DNA of 44,922 nt from an uncultured Actinomycetes bacterium (lineage in GTDB: Bacteria; Actinomycetota; Acidimicrobiia; Acidimicrobiales; Ilumatobacteraceae): the NCBI GenBank assembly GCA_937902105.1, contig CALGTP010000761.1:1-44922 (forward strand), given 5' to 3'. The notes under the pieces were generated by a model that saw only the letters and a program-made list of their open reading frames with translations, ran no database searches and was not told the origin of the DNA. Shown piece by piece: positions 34,636-43,301 of this stretch. Within the stretch, counting starts at the first letter, position 1; every line of letters starts with the position of its first letter. Made by a program: the position numbers and the translations under genes.

Positions 34636-34670
34636 GAGGACATCTGATGTCCTCTCACCGACCCAGAAGC
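34620..34670. terminator. 24-bp perfect inverted repeat overlapping a stop codon
   Basis: Arms 34620-34643 and 34647-34670 are exact reverse complements with a 3-nt loop (CTG). The TGA of the small gene (34633-34635) is inside the left arm. There is no T-run after it, so if it terminates transcription it is of the U-tail-less kind; it could also be an RNA-processing or stability hairpin. Confidence 0.7.
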
Positions 34671-34686
34671 ACGAAATTGTGCCACC

Positions 34687-34908
34687 ATGCCGATACATGA
34701 TTCCCCACAGCCAGCCGACTGGTCAATGCTCAACGAAGGTGATCTGGTACTCGTACAAGTCAGTAACGAGCGAACCTGGACGACAGCCACATGGGACATC
34801 ACCACCCAGGCTGACGCAGACGTACTTGTGGCTGCCAGCACGAATCTTTCGAACCCAACGCGATACGCAATGATTCTTCAACCGCTTCTTGACATGATGC
34901 GCAACTAA
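34687..34908 (+). CDS. Small conserved-looking protein of unknown function
   Basis: 73 aa. It starts 16 bp after the hairpin and ends 15 bp before the LLM gene, so it may be in one unit with it. Sequence features: WSMLNEGDLVLVQVSN (beta), TWTTATWDITTQADADVLVAAST and NPTRYAMILQPLLDMMRN. No signal peptide or known motif is seen. No clear Shine-Dalgarno precedes the ATG. Coding status is plausible, not certain. Confidence 0.5.
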   Translation: MPIHDSPQPADWSMLNEGDLVLVQVSNERTWTTATWDITTQADADVLVAASTNLSNPTRYAMILQPLLDMMRN

Positions 34909-34923
34909 ACAAGGAGTTACTTC

Positions 34924-35796
34924 GTGAAATTCGCTATTGCCTTTGCCAATACTGGCCCCTTTAGCCATCCCGACAAAGCCATTGTCATGGCACAAGCAGC
35001 CGAGGCTGCCGGCTTTGAATCATTATGGACCGTTGAACATGTCGTGGTTCCATCCAACTATGACTCACCTTATCCCTACGATGCTTCAGGCAAAATGCCC
35101 GGTGGAGAAGAGTCACCCATCCCCGACCCGCTGATCTGGCTGTCCTTTCTGGCCGCGGCTACTCAGACAATCAAATTGGCAACAGGAATTTTGATTTTGC
35201 CCCAACGCAATCCAGTTGTCTTAGCTAAAGAGATCGCAACCCTTGATCATCTTTCCAAAGGCCGTATGTTGCTCGGCGTCGGAGTCGGTTGGCTCGAAGA
35301 GGAATTCGACGCGATTGGCGTGCCATTCGCCGATCGCGGTAGACGCAACGACGATTACATCGCTGCCATGCGTGCTCTGTGGACCCAAGAAAAGGCCAGC
35401 CACCATAGCGAGTACACCAACTTTGATGAGTGCATCATGCGCCCTCAACCAGTCAACGGCATGATTCCGATTCATATTGGCGGACATACCGACATCGCAG
35501 CTCGACGCGCAGGGCGCTTGGGCGATGGTTTCTTCCCCGGCAAAGGAACACACGAACAATTGTCACGTTCGTTTGATATCGCCCGCGATACAGCTCGTCA
35601 ATGTGGCCGTGATCCCGATGCGATTGAAATGACTACGGGTGGCAACGGGGCCATCGGCCCGAATGCACTCAACGAGGTCAAAGGTTTAACTGATATCGGA
35701 GTCGCGCGAGTGATCGTGCCCTCGTTCTTGTTCTACCGCGATACTGCTGATGCGCTAGCGCGCTACGGCGATGAAGTCATCAGTAAAGTCAACTGA
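34924..35796 (+). CDS. LLM-class F420-dependent oxidoreductase
   Basis: 290 aa luciferase-like TIM barrel: FAIAFANTGPFSHPDKAIVMAQAAEAAGFESLWTVEHVV, LATGILILPQRNPVVLAKEIATLDHLSKGRMLLGVGVGWLEEEF and IPIHIGGHTDIAARRAGRLGDGFFP. It belongs to the TIGR03619-like F420 group. GTG start preceded by AAGGAG. Substrate unknown; such enzymes often act on aldehydes, alcohols or ring carbonyls. Confidence 0.92.
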   Translation: MKFAIAFANTGPFSHPDKAIVMAQAAEAAGFESLWTVEHVVVPSNYDSPYPYDASGKMPGGEESPIPDPLIWLSFLAAATQTIKLATGILILPQRNPVVLAKEIATLDHLSKGRMLLGVGVGWLEEEFDAIGVPFADRGRRNDDYIAAMRALWTQEKASHHSEYTNFDECIMRPQPVNGMIPIHIGGHTDIAARRAGRLGDGFFPGKGTHEQLSRSFDIARDTARQCGRDPDAIEMTTGGNGAIGPNALNEVKGLTDIGVARVIVPSFLFYRDTADALARYGDEVISKVN

Positions 35797-35848
35797 TTCT
35801 CTCTTTGAGACGCCACTCCCGCCAACAGGGTTCTAGTGTCAATACGTC

Positions 35849-37087
35849 ATGTTGAAAATGCTTCGCACTAATCCAGATCTCCGCCGTATATTTATTGCCC
35901 AAGTGATTTCATACCTTGGTGACTGGTTTAGTTTCGTCGCTTTGGTGGGTCTCGTTGATGATCTCACGGGCTCAAGTTTTCTTGTCTCGCTGGTTATTGT
36001 CTCTTTTTCATTACCTTCATTTTTAGCCTCGCCCATTGCTGGTTCTATGGCCGACCGCTTTGATCGACGACGTATCTTGATCTTTGTCTCCTGCGTCCAA
36101 GCGATCGCCGCTCTCGGACTGTTGTTTGTTGGTAGTCATACGGTGTGGATGGCTTTTCTTTTTCAGAGCACGGTGTCGGCATTGGCCGCGGTCGTCAAGC
36201 CATCTACCGAAGCAGCAATACCGAACCTCGTGCGCGACGATGCAGAACTTGCCAAGGCAAACTCGTTATTTGGTTCAACATGGGGCGTGATGCTGGCTGT
36301 CGGAGCAGCGATCGGTGGAGTTTTCGCCTCAGTCTTTGGTCGCGACGCCGCCTTCATCGCTAACGCCATTTCATTTGCATTGGCTGCGATCATGTTTGCT
36401 TCGGTACGTCAGCCAATGCAGATGACGCGTGAGAAATCGGCAATCAATCAGCGCATCAGACCCATCGCCGACATGCGTGAGGCGCTAGTCCATGCTCGTC
36501 GTGACCCAGTTTTATTGGCCCTCATCTTTTCTAAAACCACTTTCGCCATTGGAGCCGGAGTCGTTAGCCAACTCGCCGTTTTGGCCTCCGATGTTTTTAA
36601 CGGAGGAGATTCCTCACGCGGACTTTTGATCGCCGCCCGTGGGGTCGGAGCTGGGCTCGGTCCACTGCTAGTAACGCGATATACGGGTGGTGATATCAAT
36701 AAAGTGCTCAAAGTTTGCGGCGTCTCCAGTCTGATTTTTAGCGGTTGCTACTTAATTGGCGCATGGATGCCCGCATTGATCCTGACAGCGGTCTTCATCA
36801 CAATCGCTCACCTTGGCGGGGGCGCCCAATGGACCCTCAGTACCTACGGCGTACAACTCCGCTCCCCCGACCATGTGCGCGGTCGCATCCTTGCTGGCGA
36901 CTTTGCACTCGTCACGCTCACGCTTTCAGTAACCAGCGCTCTAGCTGGAATTGCTTCCGAGTTGCTCGGTGTACGCCAAGCCATCTCTGTCTTCGCTATC
37001 GCCGCAGCCTTCGCCAGCGTTGTCTATATCAAAGCGATACAGCGTCTGCGCAACCTACCGCAGCCTCAGATAAACGCTGAGCCCTAA
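35849..37087 (+). CDS. MFS transporter (EntS/MFS_3-type exporter)
   Basis: 412 aa with about 12 membrane helices. The N-terminal half has YLGDWFSFVALVGLVDDLTGSS and the loop 2-3 motif GSMADRFDRRRIL, followed by FLFQSTVSALAAVVKPSTEAAIPNLV, which is typical of the enterobactin-exporter-like family. Substrate unknown. TAGTGT ends 9 nt before the ATG. The 3' end overlaps the serine hydrolase gene on the other strand by 59 bp. Confidence 0.9.
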   Translation: MLKMLRTNPDLRRIFIAQVISYLGDWFSFVALVGLVDDLTGSSFLVSLVIVSFSLPSFLASPIAGSMADRFDRRRILIFVSCVQAIAALGLLFVGSHTVWMAFLFQSTVSALAAVVKPSTEAAIPNLVRDDAELAKANSLFGSTWGVMLAVGAAIGGVFASVFGRDAAFIANAISFALAAIMFASVRQPMQMTREKSAINQRIRPIADMREALVHARRDPVLLALIFSKTTFAIGAGVVSQLAVLASDVFNGGDSSRGLLIAARGVGAGLGPLLVTRYTGGDINKVLKVCGVSSLIFSGCYLIGAWMPALILTAVFITIAHLGGGAQWTLSTYGVQLRSPDHVRGRILAGDFALVTLTLSVTSALAGIASELLGVRQAISVFAIAAAFASVVYIKAIQRLRNLPQPQINAEP

Positions 37088-38216
37088 AATCATTTGCCAG
37101 ATTCGTGGCCATCTTGTTCATGACATAGGCGAAACCCATTTCCTTTTCAGGAAGTGCAAAAGCGACCGATCCACCAGCACCTGGATGACCAAACGAACCC
37201 GGTCCGCCGAATAAGGAAAAAGGACCGTGCACCATAAAGCCCATACCAAAAGTGGTTGGCATAATCAGACATGCATCGGGTTCATTTTCAGGTGTTACCA
37301 ATGTGCGAGCCATTTCAACGGTCGCCGATGCCAACAATCTCACTCCATCTACATCGCCAATAGTTGCTGCGTAAATACGAGCCAATGAAGGAGCGTTTGT
37401 GATGCAATTGGCTGCCGGGATTTCAGCGGCGTGAACATCACGGCGATTGAATGCTCCATCGACGCCAAAAGCGCCGTTCAGACTGAGCGCTTGTCCACCT
37501 GGCGAATCCGGGCCCATGAATTGTTCCATGATTGCTTTGACGGCAGGATCCATATCTTCAGGAATTGAGTTGAGTCCACCAATCATCGGCGACACCCGCG
37601 ACTCTTGTGCCTCGGGCAAACCAATCCACAATTCGCCACCGACCGTACCCACGATTTCTTGCTGCACGAAAGTTCCCAAACTGCGATGTTGTGGATCAAC
37701 TCGACGCACCAGTTCTCCAGCCAGCCAACCGTAGGTCAGTGCGTGATAACCGTGATTTGTGCCGATCTCCCAACGAGGCTTGGTAGCGGCAAGTCGTGAA
37801 GTAATTGTTGACCAATCCAAAGCTTCTGCCAAAGAGATCTCACCGTCAACGGTGTATAAACCACACTGATGCGACAACAATTGTGCAACAGTGGCGTCGC
37901 CCTTGCCAGCTTGTGCGAATTCGGGCCAGTAGGTGCTGACTTTTTCGTCGTAGGACAACAGCCCGCGCTCAACGCAGATTGCAACAGCGATAGCGGTGAT
38001 GCCTTTTGTCGTGGAGAAAACTAGTTGCAGCGTGTCTTGGGCATATGGCTGGGAAGCGGATTCGTCAAAGGTTCCACCCCATAAATCAACAACCTTCTGA
38101 CCGCGGTGATACACCGCTACTCCTGCTCCGACTTCCTCAGTGTTTTCTAAGTTCTCGACAAAGGCCTGGCGAACTTTTTCCCAACCTGGAGCAACCGTTC
38201 CCCCAAAAATAGCCAT
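37029..38216 (-). CDS. Serine hydrolase, beta-lactamase class C / EstB family
   Basis: 395 aa. Nucleophile S68 in S-T-T-K71, Y157 in HGYHALTYGWLAGEL (the YxA variant common to EstB/LACTB proteins) and a GHPGAGGSVAFALPE region in place of the KTG motif. No signal peptide is evident, so a cytoplasmic esterase is more likely than a secreted beta-lactamase. The ATG shares one base with the stop of the upstream LLM gene (TAATG), indicating coupling. The last 59 nt overlap the convergent MFS gene. Confidence 0.9.
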   Translation of the reverse strand: MAIFGGTVAPGWEKVRQAFVENLENTEEVGAGVAVYHRGQKVVDLWGGTFDESASQPYAQDTLQLVFSTTKGITAIAVAICVERGLLSYDEKVSTYWPEFAQAGKGDATVAQLLSHQCGLYTVDGEISLAEALDWSTITSRLAATKPRWEIGTNHGYHALTYGWLAGELVRRVDPQHRSLGTFVQQEIVGTVGGELWIGLPEAQESRVSPMIGGLNSIPEDMDPAVKAIMEQFMGPDSPGGQALSLNGAFGVDGAFNRRDVHAAEIPAANCITNAPSLARIYAATIGDVDGVRLLASATVEMARTLVTPENEPDACLIMPTTFGMGFMVHGPFSLFGGPGSFGHPGAGGSVAFALPEKEMGFAYVMNKMATNLANDFRAQRLSEAAVGCADAVSL

Positions 38217-39271
38217 TAGCCGATCATCTCTTTCAGAGTCTCAATGTTCGCAATTGCGTTTGGACCGACAGGGTTAATTGACAACATGGTGACACCAGCC
38301 TCCTTGAATGAAGCAATACGTTCTTTGATGAAGCTCTTTGGTCCCACGAGGTTGGAGTTCATCAGCATCTCACCAGGAACAGCGGCTGCAGCTTCTTCCT
38401 TCTTGCCCGAGAGATACAAATCCTGGATCTCAATAGCTTCTTTTTCATAGCCGTATTTCTTGCAAATCGTGTTATAAAAGTTTTTGTCACGAGCGCCCAT
38501 GCCACCGATATACAAGGCAGCATTTGGACGGCTGTAATCAAGAATCTTCTTTTGCGCGTCACCGGTCAATGATTCGTCAATGGCCAGCATTCCACCAGCA
38601 GAAATTTCTAGAGGTGGCATGGATGGGTCGCGCTTGGCAAGACCCTTTTTCAGGTCAGCGCCCCACACCTGCTGATATTTATCAGGATCAAAGAAGATTG
38701 GCATCCAGCCATCGGCAACTTCTGCAGTTGCTGAGACGCTTAAGCCCATCAGACTGGCCCACCAAATGGGAATGTCTTTGCGAATGGCTTGGCCAGGCTT
38801 AATGATTTTCAGAGCACGCCCGAGACCAGTACCTTGACCTGCTGGTAGAGGTACCTTGATAGTTTCACCGTCCATGTGAAAAGGTTCTTCGCGCGCCCAA
38901 ATCATGCGACAGGCCTGAATATATTCCTTGATCCGCATCATTGGCTTCTCATATGGCACGCCGTGAAAACCTTCAATGACCTGAGGTCCACTCGCACCGA
39001 GACCGAGAATAAAACGACCGTTGCTGACATAGTCACAACCAGCAGCCGTCATCGCCATCAACGCAGGTGTACGGCTATACACATTGAGGATGCCAGTACC
39101 AATCTCTACTTTGCTGGTCTTGGCAGCCAAGTACCCGACCTGACTGATGGCATCGGCGCTGTAGGCCTCGGCGATCCAGACTGTGTCCAATCCCGCTTTT
39201 TCGTATTCGACAACTGTGTCCACTGCGGCGTGAAAGCCACCGCCATAATTCAGCATCATTGACAGTTTCAT
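38216..39271 (-). CDS. LLM-class F420-dependent oxidoreductase (Rv3520c-like)
   Basis: 351 aa luciferase-like enzyme: MLNYGGGFHAAVDTVVEYEKAGLDTVWIAEAYSADAISQVGYLAAKTSKVEIGTGILNVYSRTPALMAMTAAG and FILGLGASGPQVIEGFHGVPYEKPMMRIKEY. This is the TIGR03559-like group, common in mycobacteria and Acidimicrobiia with lipid/CoA metabolism genes. ATG start with AAGGAG 5 nt upstream. It is coupled to the esterase-like gene downstream. Substrate unknown. Confidence 0.92.
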   Translation of the reverse strand: MKLSMMLNYGGGFHAAVDTVVEYEKAGLDTVWIAEAYSADAISQVGYLAAKTSKVEIGTGILNVYSRTPALMAMTAAGCDYVSNGRFILGLGASGPQVIEGFHGVPYEKPMMRIKEYIQACRMIWAREEPFHMDGETIKVPLPAGQGTGLGRALKIIKPGQAIRKDIPIWWASLMGLSVSATAEVADGWMPIFFDPDKYQQVWGADLKKGLAKRDPSMPPLEISAGGMLAIDESLTGDAQKKILDYSRPNAALYIGGMGARDKNFYNTICKKYGYEKEAIEIQDLYLSGKKEEAAAAVPGEMLMNSNLVGPKSFIKERIASFKEAGVTMLSINPVGPNAIANIETLKEMIG

Positions 39272-39335
39272 AGTTTCTCCTTGAATGCACGGACAATCGC
39301 CCTGGTCCTAAAACCCTCAGACAACCTTACGAGCG

Positions 39336-40196
39336 TCAGTGCGCGCTTGACGAACTGTCTGCGATCGCTCCATTGAGATTCCCAGAGCGAAAGCCCTCAA
39401 GATCAAGAGTGACATAGCGATACCCAGCATCTTTGACGGCCTCAATAATCGCAACCCGATTGGCTATCGCCTGATCGAGAACACTTTGCTCAACTTCAAT
39501 ACGCGCTGTCTCGCCGTAATGGCGCACCCGAACTTGTCGAAATCCCAAACCATGCAGAGCTGATTCGGCACGATCGACTCTGCTCAAAATATCCACACTG
39601 ACTGGAGTGCCATACGGAACTCGACTCGCCAAACAGGCAGCCGCCGGCTTATCCCATGTACGAAGCCCCATAGCCAAGGATGCACGCCGAACGTCTTTCT
39701 TTGTGAAACCAGCCTGAACCAAAGGGAAGACTGCCCCACGCTCAAGAGCGGCGCGCTGACCTGGGCGATGATCCGCCAAATCGTCAACATTGACCCCTAA
39801 CACCACTGTCGCCCGCTCAAGCTCGGCAATCGGGCCGACAACGTCCATGAGTTCGGCCTTGCAGTGATAACAGCGATCAATATCGTTAGCGCGATAAGCG
39901 GCACGTTCCATTTCGGCAGTCTGGACCGGAGTCCAACGCAATCCCCACTCCTCGGCTAAACGTCGGCAATCAGTTTCCTCTTCACCAGCCAGGCTCGGAG
40001 ATACCGCCGTCACAGCGTGAGCGTGTTCAGTACCTAAAAGCCGATGAGCCATAGCGGCCACAAAAGCAGAGTCCGCTCCGCCGCTAAACGCCACGACAAC
40101 ATGATTGAGATCAAGGATGATTTCTTCAAGCCGCGCAATTTTGGCTGCTAAGTCGTCATCTCCCGTGGCGCCTGAGACAGGGTCAAAATCTTTCAC
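39336..40196 (-). CDS. larE: LarE-type ATP-dependent sulfur transferase
   Basis: 286 aa from the GTG at 40196; the frame is open to a GTG at 40256 (306 aa). PP-loop S38-G-G-A-D-S43 binds ATP; C109 and C112 (RCYHC) and C188 (AACLASRVPYGTP) form a three-cysteine set; the C-terminus has LDLEGFRSGNLN. LarE adds sulfur to the nickel-pincer cofactor precursor of lactate racemase-type enzymes. Single-Cys LarE sacrifices its own sulfur, whereas three-Cys forms are reported to carry a 4Fe-4S cluster; this one fits the latter by residues. No larA, larB or larC is in the window. Confidence 0.9.
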   Translation of the reverse strand: MKDFDPVSGATGDDDLAAKIARLEEIILDLNHVVVAFSGGADSAFVAAMAHRLLGTEHAHAVTAVSPSLAGEEETDCRRLAEEWGLRWTPVQTAEMERAAYRANDIDRCYHCKAELMDVVGPIAELERATVVLGVNVDDLADHRPGQRAALERGAVFPLVQAGFTKKDVRRASLAMGLRTWDKPAAACLASRVPYGTPVSVDILSRVDRAESALHGLGFRQVRVRHYGETARIEVEQSVLDQAIANRVAIIEAVKDAGYRYVTLDLEGFRSGNLNGAIADSSSSAH

Positions 40197-40281
40197 CCTC
40201 CTATCGTGGCACGCCGAGGAACCCAATTGCTTGCCCTTGACTCTCTCATTAGTCACTCACAGGAGGCAGACTGAACAAGAT

Positions 40282-41175
40282 ATGTCATCAACCTCCGAGC
40301 GATTCCCCGTCAAGCACGCCACCGAGTTGAAGATCGGCGTGGATCCTGATGTCAATGTGCGGGTTTTACGCCGCGGACCCACGACGACCCCGCACCCGAC
40401 ATTTTTACTCATTCACGGTCTGGCCTCTAACGCTCGGATGTGGGATGGCGTGGGCGATGCCCTCGCTTCTCAGGGGTTTGCCAGCGTCGCCGTTGACCTG
40501 CGCGGTCACGGTCACAGCGACAAGCCGGATACTGGGTACGACTTTGACACGATATGCCACGACCTCTGCGCGCTACTTGACGAACTGCACATTGAGCGCG
40601 CGATTTTTGTGGGCCAGTCATGGGGTGGCAACATTGTTGTCCACGCCGCACATCAGCATCCAGATCGCGTTCTTGCTTGCGTACCCGTTGACGGTGGAGT
40701 CATCGAAATCGGTCAATTATTTAGCAAGTGGGAAGATTGCGCCGAGCGAATGAAACCACCACGACTGGCCGGCATGCGCAGCGGACGATTGGAAAGTGCA
40801 ATTCGCGCCACCAACACCGACTGGCCGGAATCAGGAATCATCGGTTCGCTGAGCAATTTTGCCTTTCATGATGATGGCACGATCAGTCCATGGCTGACCT
40901 TTGAACGACACATGATGATCCTCAAAGAATTGTGGTTACATCAACCATCTCATCTGTTTCCTGATATTTCCCGACCAGTTCTTTTCATGCCTGCTGATTC
41001 GGGTGATGTCAATTGGACATCAAATAAAGAGCAAGCGATAAACTTTGCTCTTGAGCATCTGCCGAATGGACGTGTCCATTGGTTCAGACCCGCGCATCAC
41101 GATCTCCACGCCCAATTCCCTGACCGGTGTGCAGAAGTTTTAGTCACTCACACTCAGAATGGTTTCTTCTCATGA
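40282..41175 (+). CDS. Alpha/beta hydrolase
   Basis: 297 aa. HG oxyanion motif LLIHGLASNARMWDGV, VDLRGHGHSDKP, nucleophile S113 in GQSWGG, and the C-terminal His in RPAHHDLHAQFP. Typical of cytoplasmic esterases, lactonases or dehalogenase-like enzymes; substrate unknown. The ATG at 40282 is chosen because it opens the conserved domain and lies outside larE; the AGGAGG at 40261-40266 is 15 nt away, further than ideal. Its TGA overlaps the ATG of the next gene by 4 nt. Confidence 0.88.
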   Translation: MSSTSERFPVKHATELKIGVDPDVNVRVLRRGPTTTPHPTFLLIHGLASNARMWDGVGDALASQGFASVAVDLRGHGHSDKPDTGYDFDTICHDLCALLDELHIERAIFVGQSWGGNIVVHAAHQHPDRVLACVPVDGGVIEIGQLFSKWEDCAERMKPPRLAGMRSGRLESAIRATNTDWPESGIIGSLSNFAFHDDGTISPWLTFERHMMILKELWLHQPSHLFPDISRPVLFMPADSGDVNWTSNKEQAINFALEHLPNGRVHWFRPAHHDLHAQFPDRCAEVLVTHTQNGFFS

Positions 41176-42428
41176 CATCCCTGCCACGCCTTCTGACAAT
41201 CATGGGTTCAGGCGAAACAGCGCCGACGATGATGAAGCATCATCGTGAACTCATTGCTCGGTTTCCAGGCACACCCAAGGCCGTTGTTCTTGACACGCCG
41301 TACGGTTTCCAAGAAAATGCTCCCGAACTTGCGGCCAAAGCAGTGGAATATTTCCGTAAGAGCGTGGGCTACAACATTGAAATCGCTGGGCTGACACAGA
41401 TCCATGGGGCCGACACCCTTGTGGTTGAACAAGGATTGAGTCGTATTCGTCAGGCAGATTATGTATTCGCTGGACCAGGAAGTCCCACCTACGCCTTGCG
41501 TCAATGGACAGGGACCACAGTCCCCGAAATCATGCGCTCGAAAATGCGCACTGGTGGAGCGGTGACCTTTGCTTCTGCTGCAGCCCTCACTTTGGGTCGC
41601 TACACAGTTCCCGTCTACGAGATCTACAAAGTCGGAAATGAGCCAACTTGGCTTGAGGGTCTCGATGTCCTCGGTGAGTTGGGACTCAATGTGGCTGTCA
41701 TCCCGCACTACGACAATGCCGAAGGTGGGCACCATGACACGCGCTTTTGCTATTTAGGCGAACGACGTTTATCCATGCTTGAAAATCAACTCCCTGATGA
41801 TGCTCATGTCATCGGTGTTGACGAACACACTGGTGTCATTTTTGATCTTGATGCTGACACTGCCACCGTCATTGGCAATAGCACAATAACAATCCGTATC
41901 AAAGGTAAGTCTGTCGTTCACCAAACTGGTGCGGTCTTGCCAATTGATGCCTTACGCGATCCAACGCGAGGCGTAGTCAACGTCGCCATCGACTTTGCCC
42001 CACAGGCGTTAGTAAACGAAACTAGTGCACCAGAAAGTTTGTCCCTTGCCGCTGAAGTCAAGGACGCTGAGCAAGCCTTCGACATCGCGCTGGCATCTGG
42101 TGATGCTGCCGGTGCAGCACGGGCCACCCTAGAACTTGAGTCTTCAATCCATAATTGGTCGGCAGACACTTTGCAAGGCCGCGAAATGGATCTCGCCCAT
42201 GCAGCCTTGCGCTCGATGATTGTCCGCTTAGGTGATGCCGCTGTCGGGGGTCTCATTGATCCTCGCGTCAGCCTTGAACCTTTGATGAATGTGCTCCTTG
42301 ACTTGCGAAGTGCAGTTCGTGCCGACAAGCGTTACGACTTATCGGATCTCATCCGCGATCGATTGGCAGCGAACAATATTGAAGTACGCGACACGCCCGA
42401 GGGCGTTGAATGGGTCATCAATTCTTGA
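41172..42428 (+). CDS. Peptidase S51-like protein fused to a CysS-type C-terminal domain
   Basis: 418 aa from the ATG at 41172, overlapping the upstream hydrolase by ATGA. Residues 1-250 resemble the S51 / class I amidotransferase-like fold of peptidase E and cyanophycinase: LLTIMGSGETAPTMMKHHRELI, DYVFAGPGSPTYALRQW, GAVTFASAAALTLG with S135 at the nucleophile position, and PHYDNAEGGHHDTRFCYLGE. Residues ~365-416 resemble the end of cysteinyl-tRNA synthetase: LLDLRSAVRADKRYDLSDLIRDRLAANNIEVRDTPEGVEWVI. The synthetase catalytic core (HIGH, KMSKS, zinc site) is absent, so it cannot charge tRNA by itself. Function unknown. The stop abuts that of the ABC permease gene on the other strand. Confidence 0.75.
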   Translation: MTSLPRLLTIMGSGETAPTMMKHHRELIARFPGTPKAVVLDTPYGFQENAPELAAKAVEYFRKSVGYNIEIAGLTQIHGADTLVVEQGLSRIRQADYVFAGPGSPTYALRQWTGTTVPEIMRSKMRTGGAVTFASAAALTLGRYTVPVYEIYKVGNEPTWLEGLDVLGELGLNVAVIPHYDNAEGGHHDTRFCYLGERRLSMLENQLPDDAHVIGVDEHTGVIFDLDADTATVIGNSTITIRIKGKSVVHQTGAVLPIDALRDPTRGVVNVAIDFAPQALVNETSAPESLSLAAEVKDAEQAFDIALASGDAAGAARATLELESSIHNWSADTLQGREMDLAHAALRSMIVRLGDAAVGGLIDPRVSLEPLMNVLLDLRSAVRADKRYDLSDLIRDRLAANNIEVRDTPEGVEWVINS

Positions 42429-43301
42429 TTATGCGGCTCGCAGTGATGGGCCATGATGATCCATCCCCGCCACCCGACCACGGCGACGAACACCGACTGC
42501 GGTGTAGACGACGATGAAGACCAAAGTGCCAGCCAAAATAATGACCGCACCACTCGGAACATCGGCGTACCAACTGACGTACATCCCGACTCCCCCAAAG
42601 ATTGCTCCGAGCACTGGCGAAAGCCACAACATGCGACCAAATGAATTCGTCAACAGCCGAGCGGTGACCGCCGGCAAAACCAGCAATGCCGAAATCAGCA
42701 GCACGCCGATGACTCGCACCGTCACCAAAATGGTGGCCGATAAAAGAACCATCAATACTGCTTCCATACCGGGCACATTGACACCGCTCACTCCTGCGAC
42801 CTCAGGATCAAAGGTGGCGAACAATAATTTGCGGTATAAGGTCACGACCACGACCACGCTCAAGATCCCCACTCCGGCAACAGCCAATAGGTCACCAGTA
42901 AATACGCCGAGCACATTGCCGAACAACACTGCGTCAATACTCTGTTTCGCTTGACCAAATCTGGCTTGCAAGGCGAGTCCCATGGCAAATGATGCTGTCG
43001 TAATCACACCGATTGCTGCATCTGCGCCAATGATGCGCTTTCGCGCTACTCGCCCAATCATTAACCCCGAAGCCAAGCCCCACAAGCCAGCACCTAGAAA
43101 ATAACTCAGGTTTAATACCGCTGCTAAAGCAGCCCCACCGAACACGGCATGGCTCAGACCATGTCCGATATAGCTCATTCCACGCAGGACAACGAAGACG
43201 CCAATCAGTCCACACAGGGCACCCGCAAGAGTCGCAATCAGTAAACCATTGCGAAAGAATTCATACGTAAATGGTTTCCATAAGTCAACGGCGAATATCA
43301 C
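42429..43301 (-). CDS. Metal ABC transporter, permease (ZnuB/MntB family)
   Basis: 290 aa with about 8 membrane helices. Family signatures: FVVLRGMSYIGHGLSHAVFGGAALA near the N-terminus and VRVIGVLLISALLVLPAVTARLL. It forms the membrane channel of an importer for zinc, manganese or iron. Overlaps the ATPase gene by 4 nt. Confidence 0.95.
   Translation of the reverse strand: MIFAVDLWKPFTYEFFRNGLLIATLAGALCGLIGVFVVLRGMSYIGHGLSHAVFGGAALAAVLNLSYFLGAGLWGLASGLMIGRVARKRIIGADAAIGVITTASFAMGLALQARFGQAKQSIDAVLFGNVLGVFTGDLLAVAGVGILSVVVVVTLYRKLLFATFDPEVAGVSGVNVPGMEAVLMVLLSATILVTVRVIGVLLISALLVLPAVTARLLTNSFGRMLWLSPVLGAIFGGVGMYVSWYADVPSGAVIILAGTLVFIVVYTAVGVRRRGRVAGMDHHGPSLRAA

Noticed and set aside
37029..38216. 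Serine hydrolase as an antibiotic-resistance beta-lactamase
   Set aside because: No signal peptide, and the Y157 motif is of the EstB/LACTB type; an esterase-like role is more likely.
40105..40281. N-terminal extension of the alpha/beta hydrolase into larE
   Set aside because: The first 59 residues would be antisense to larE, and homologous sequence begins only after the ATG at 40282.
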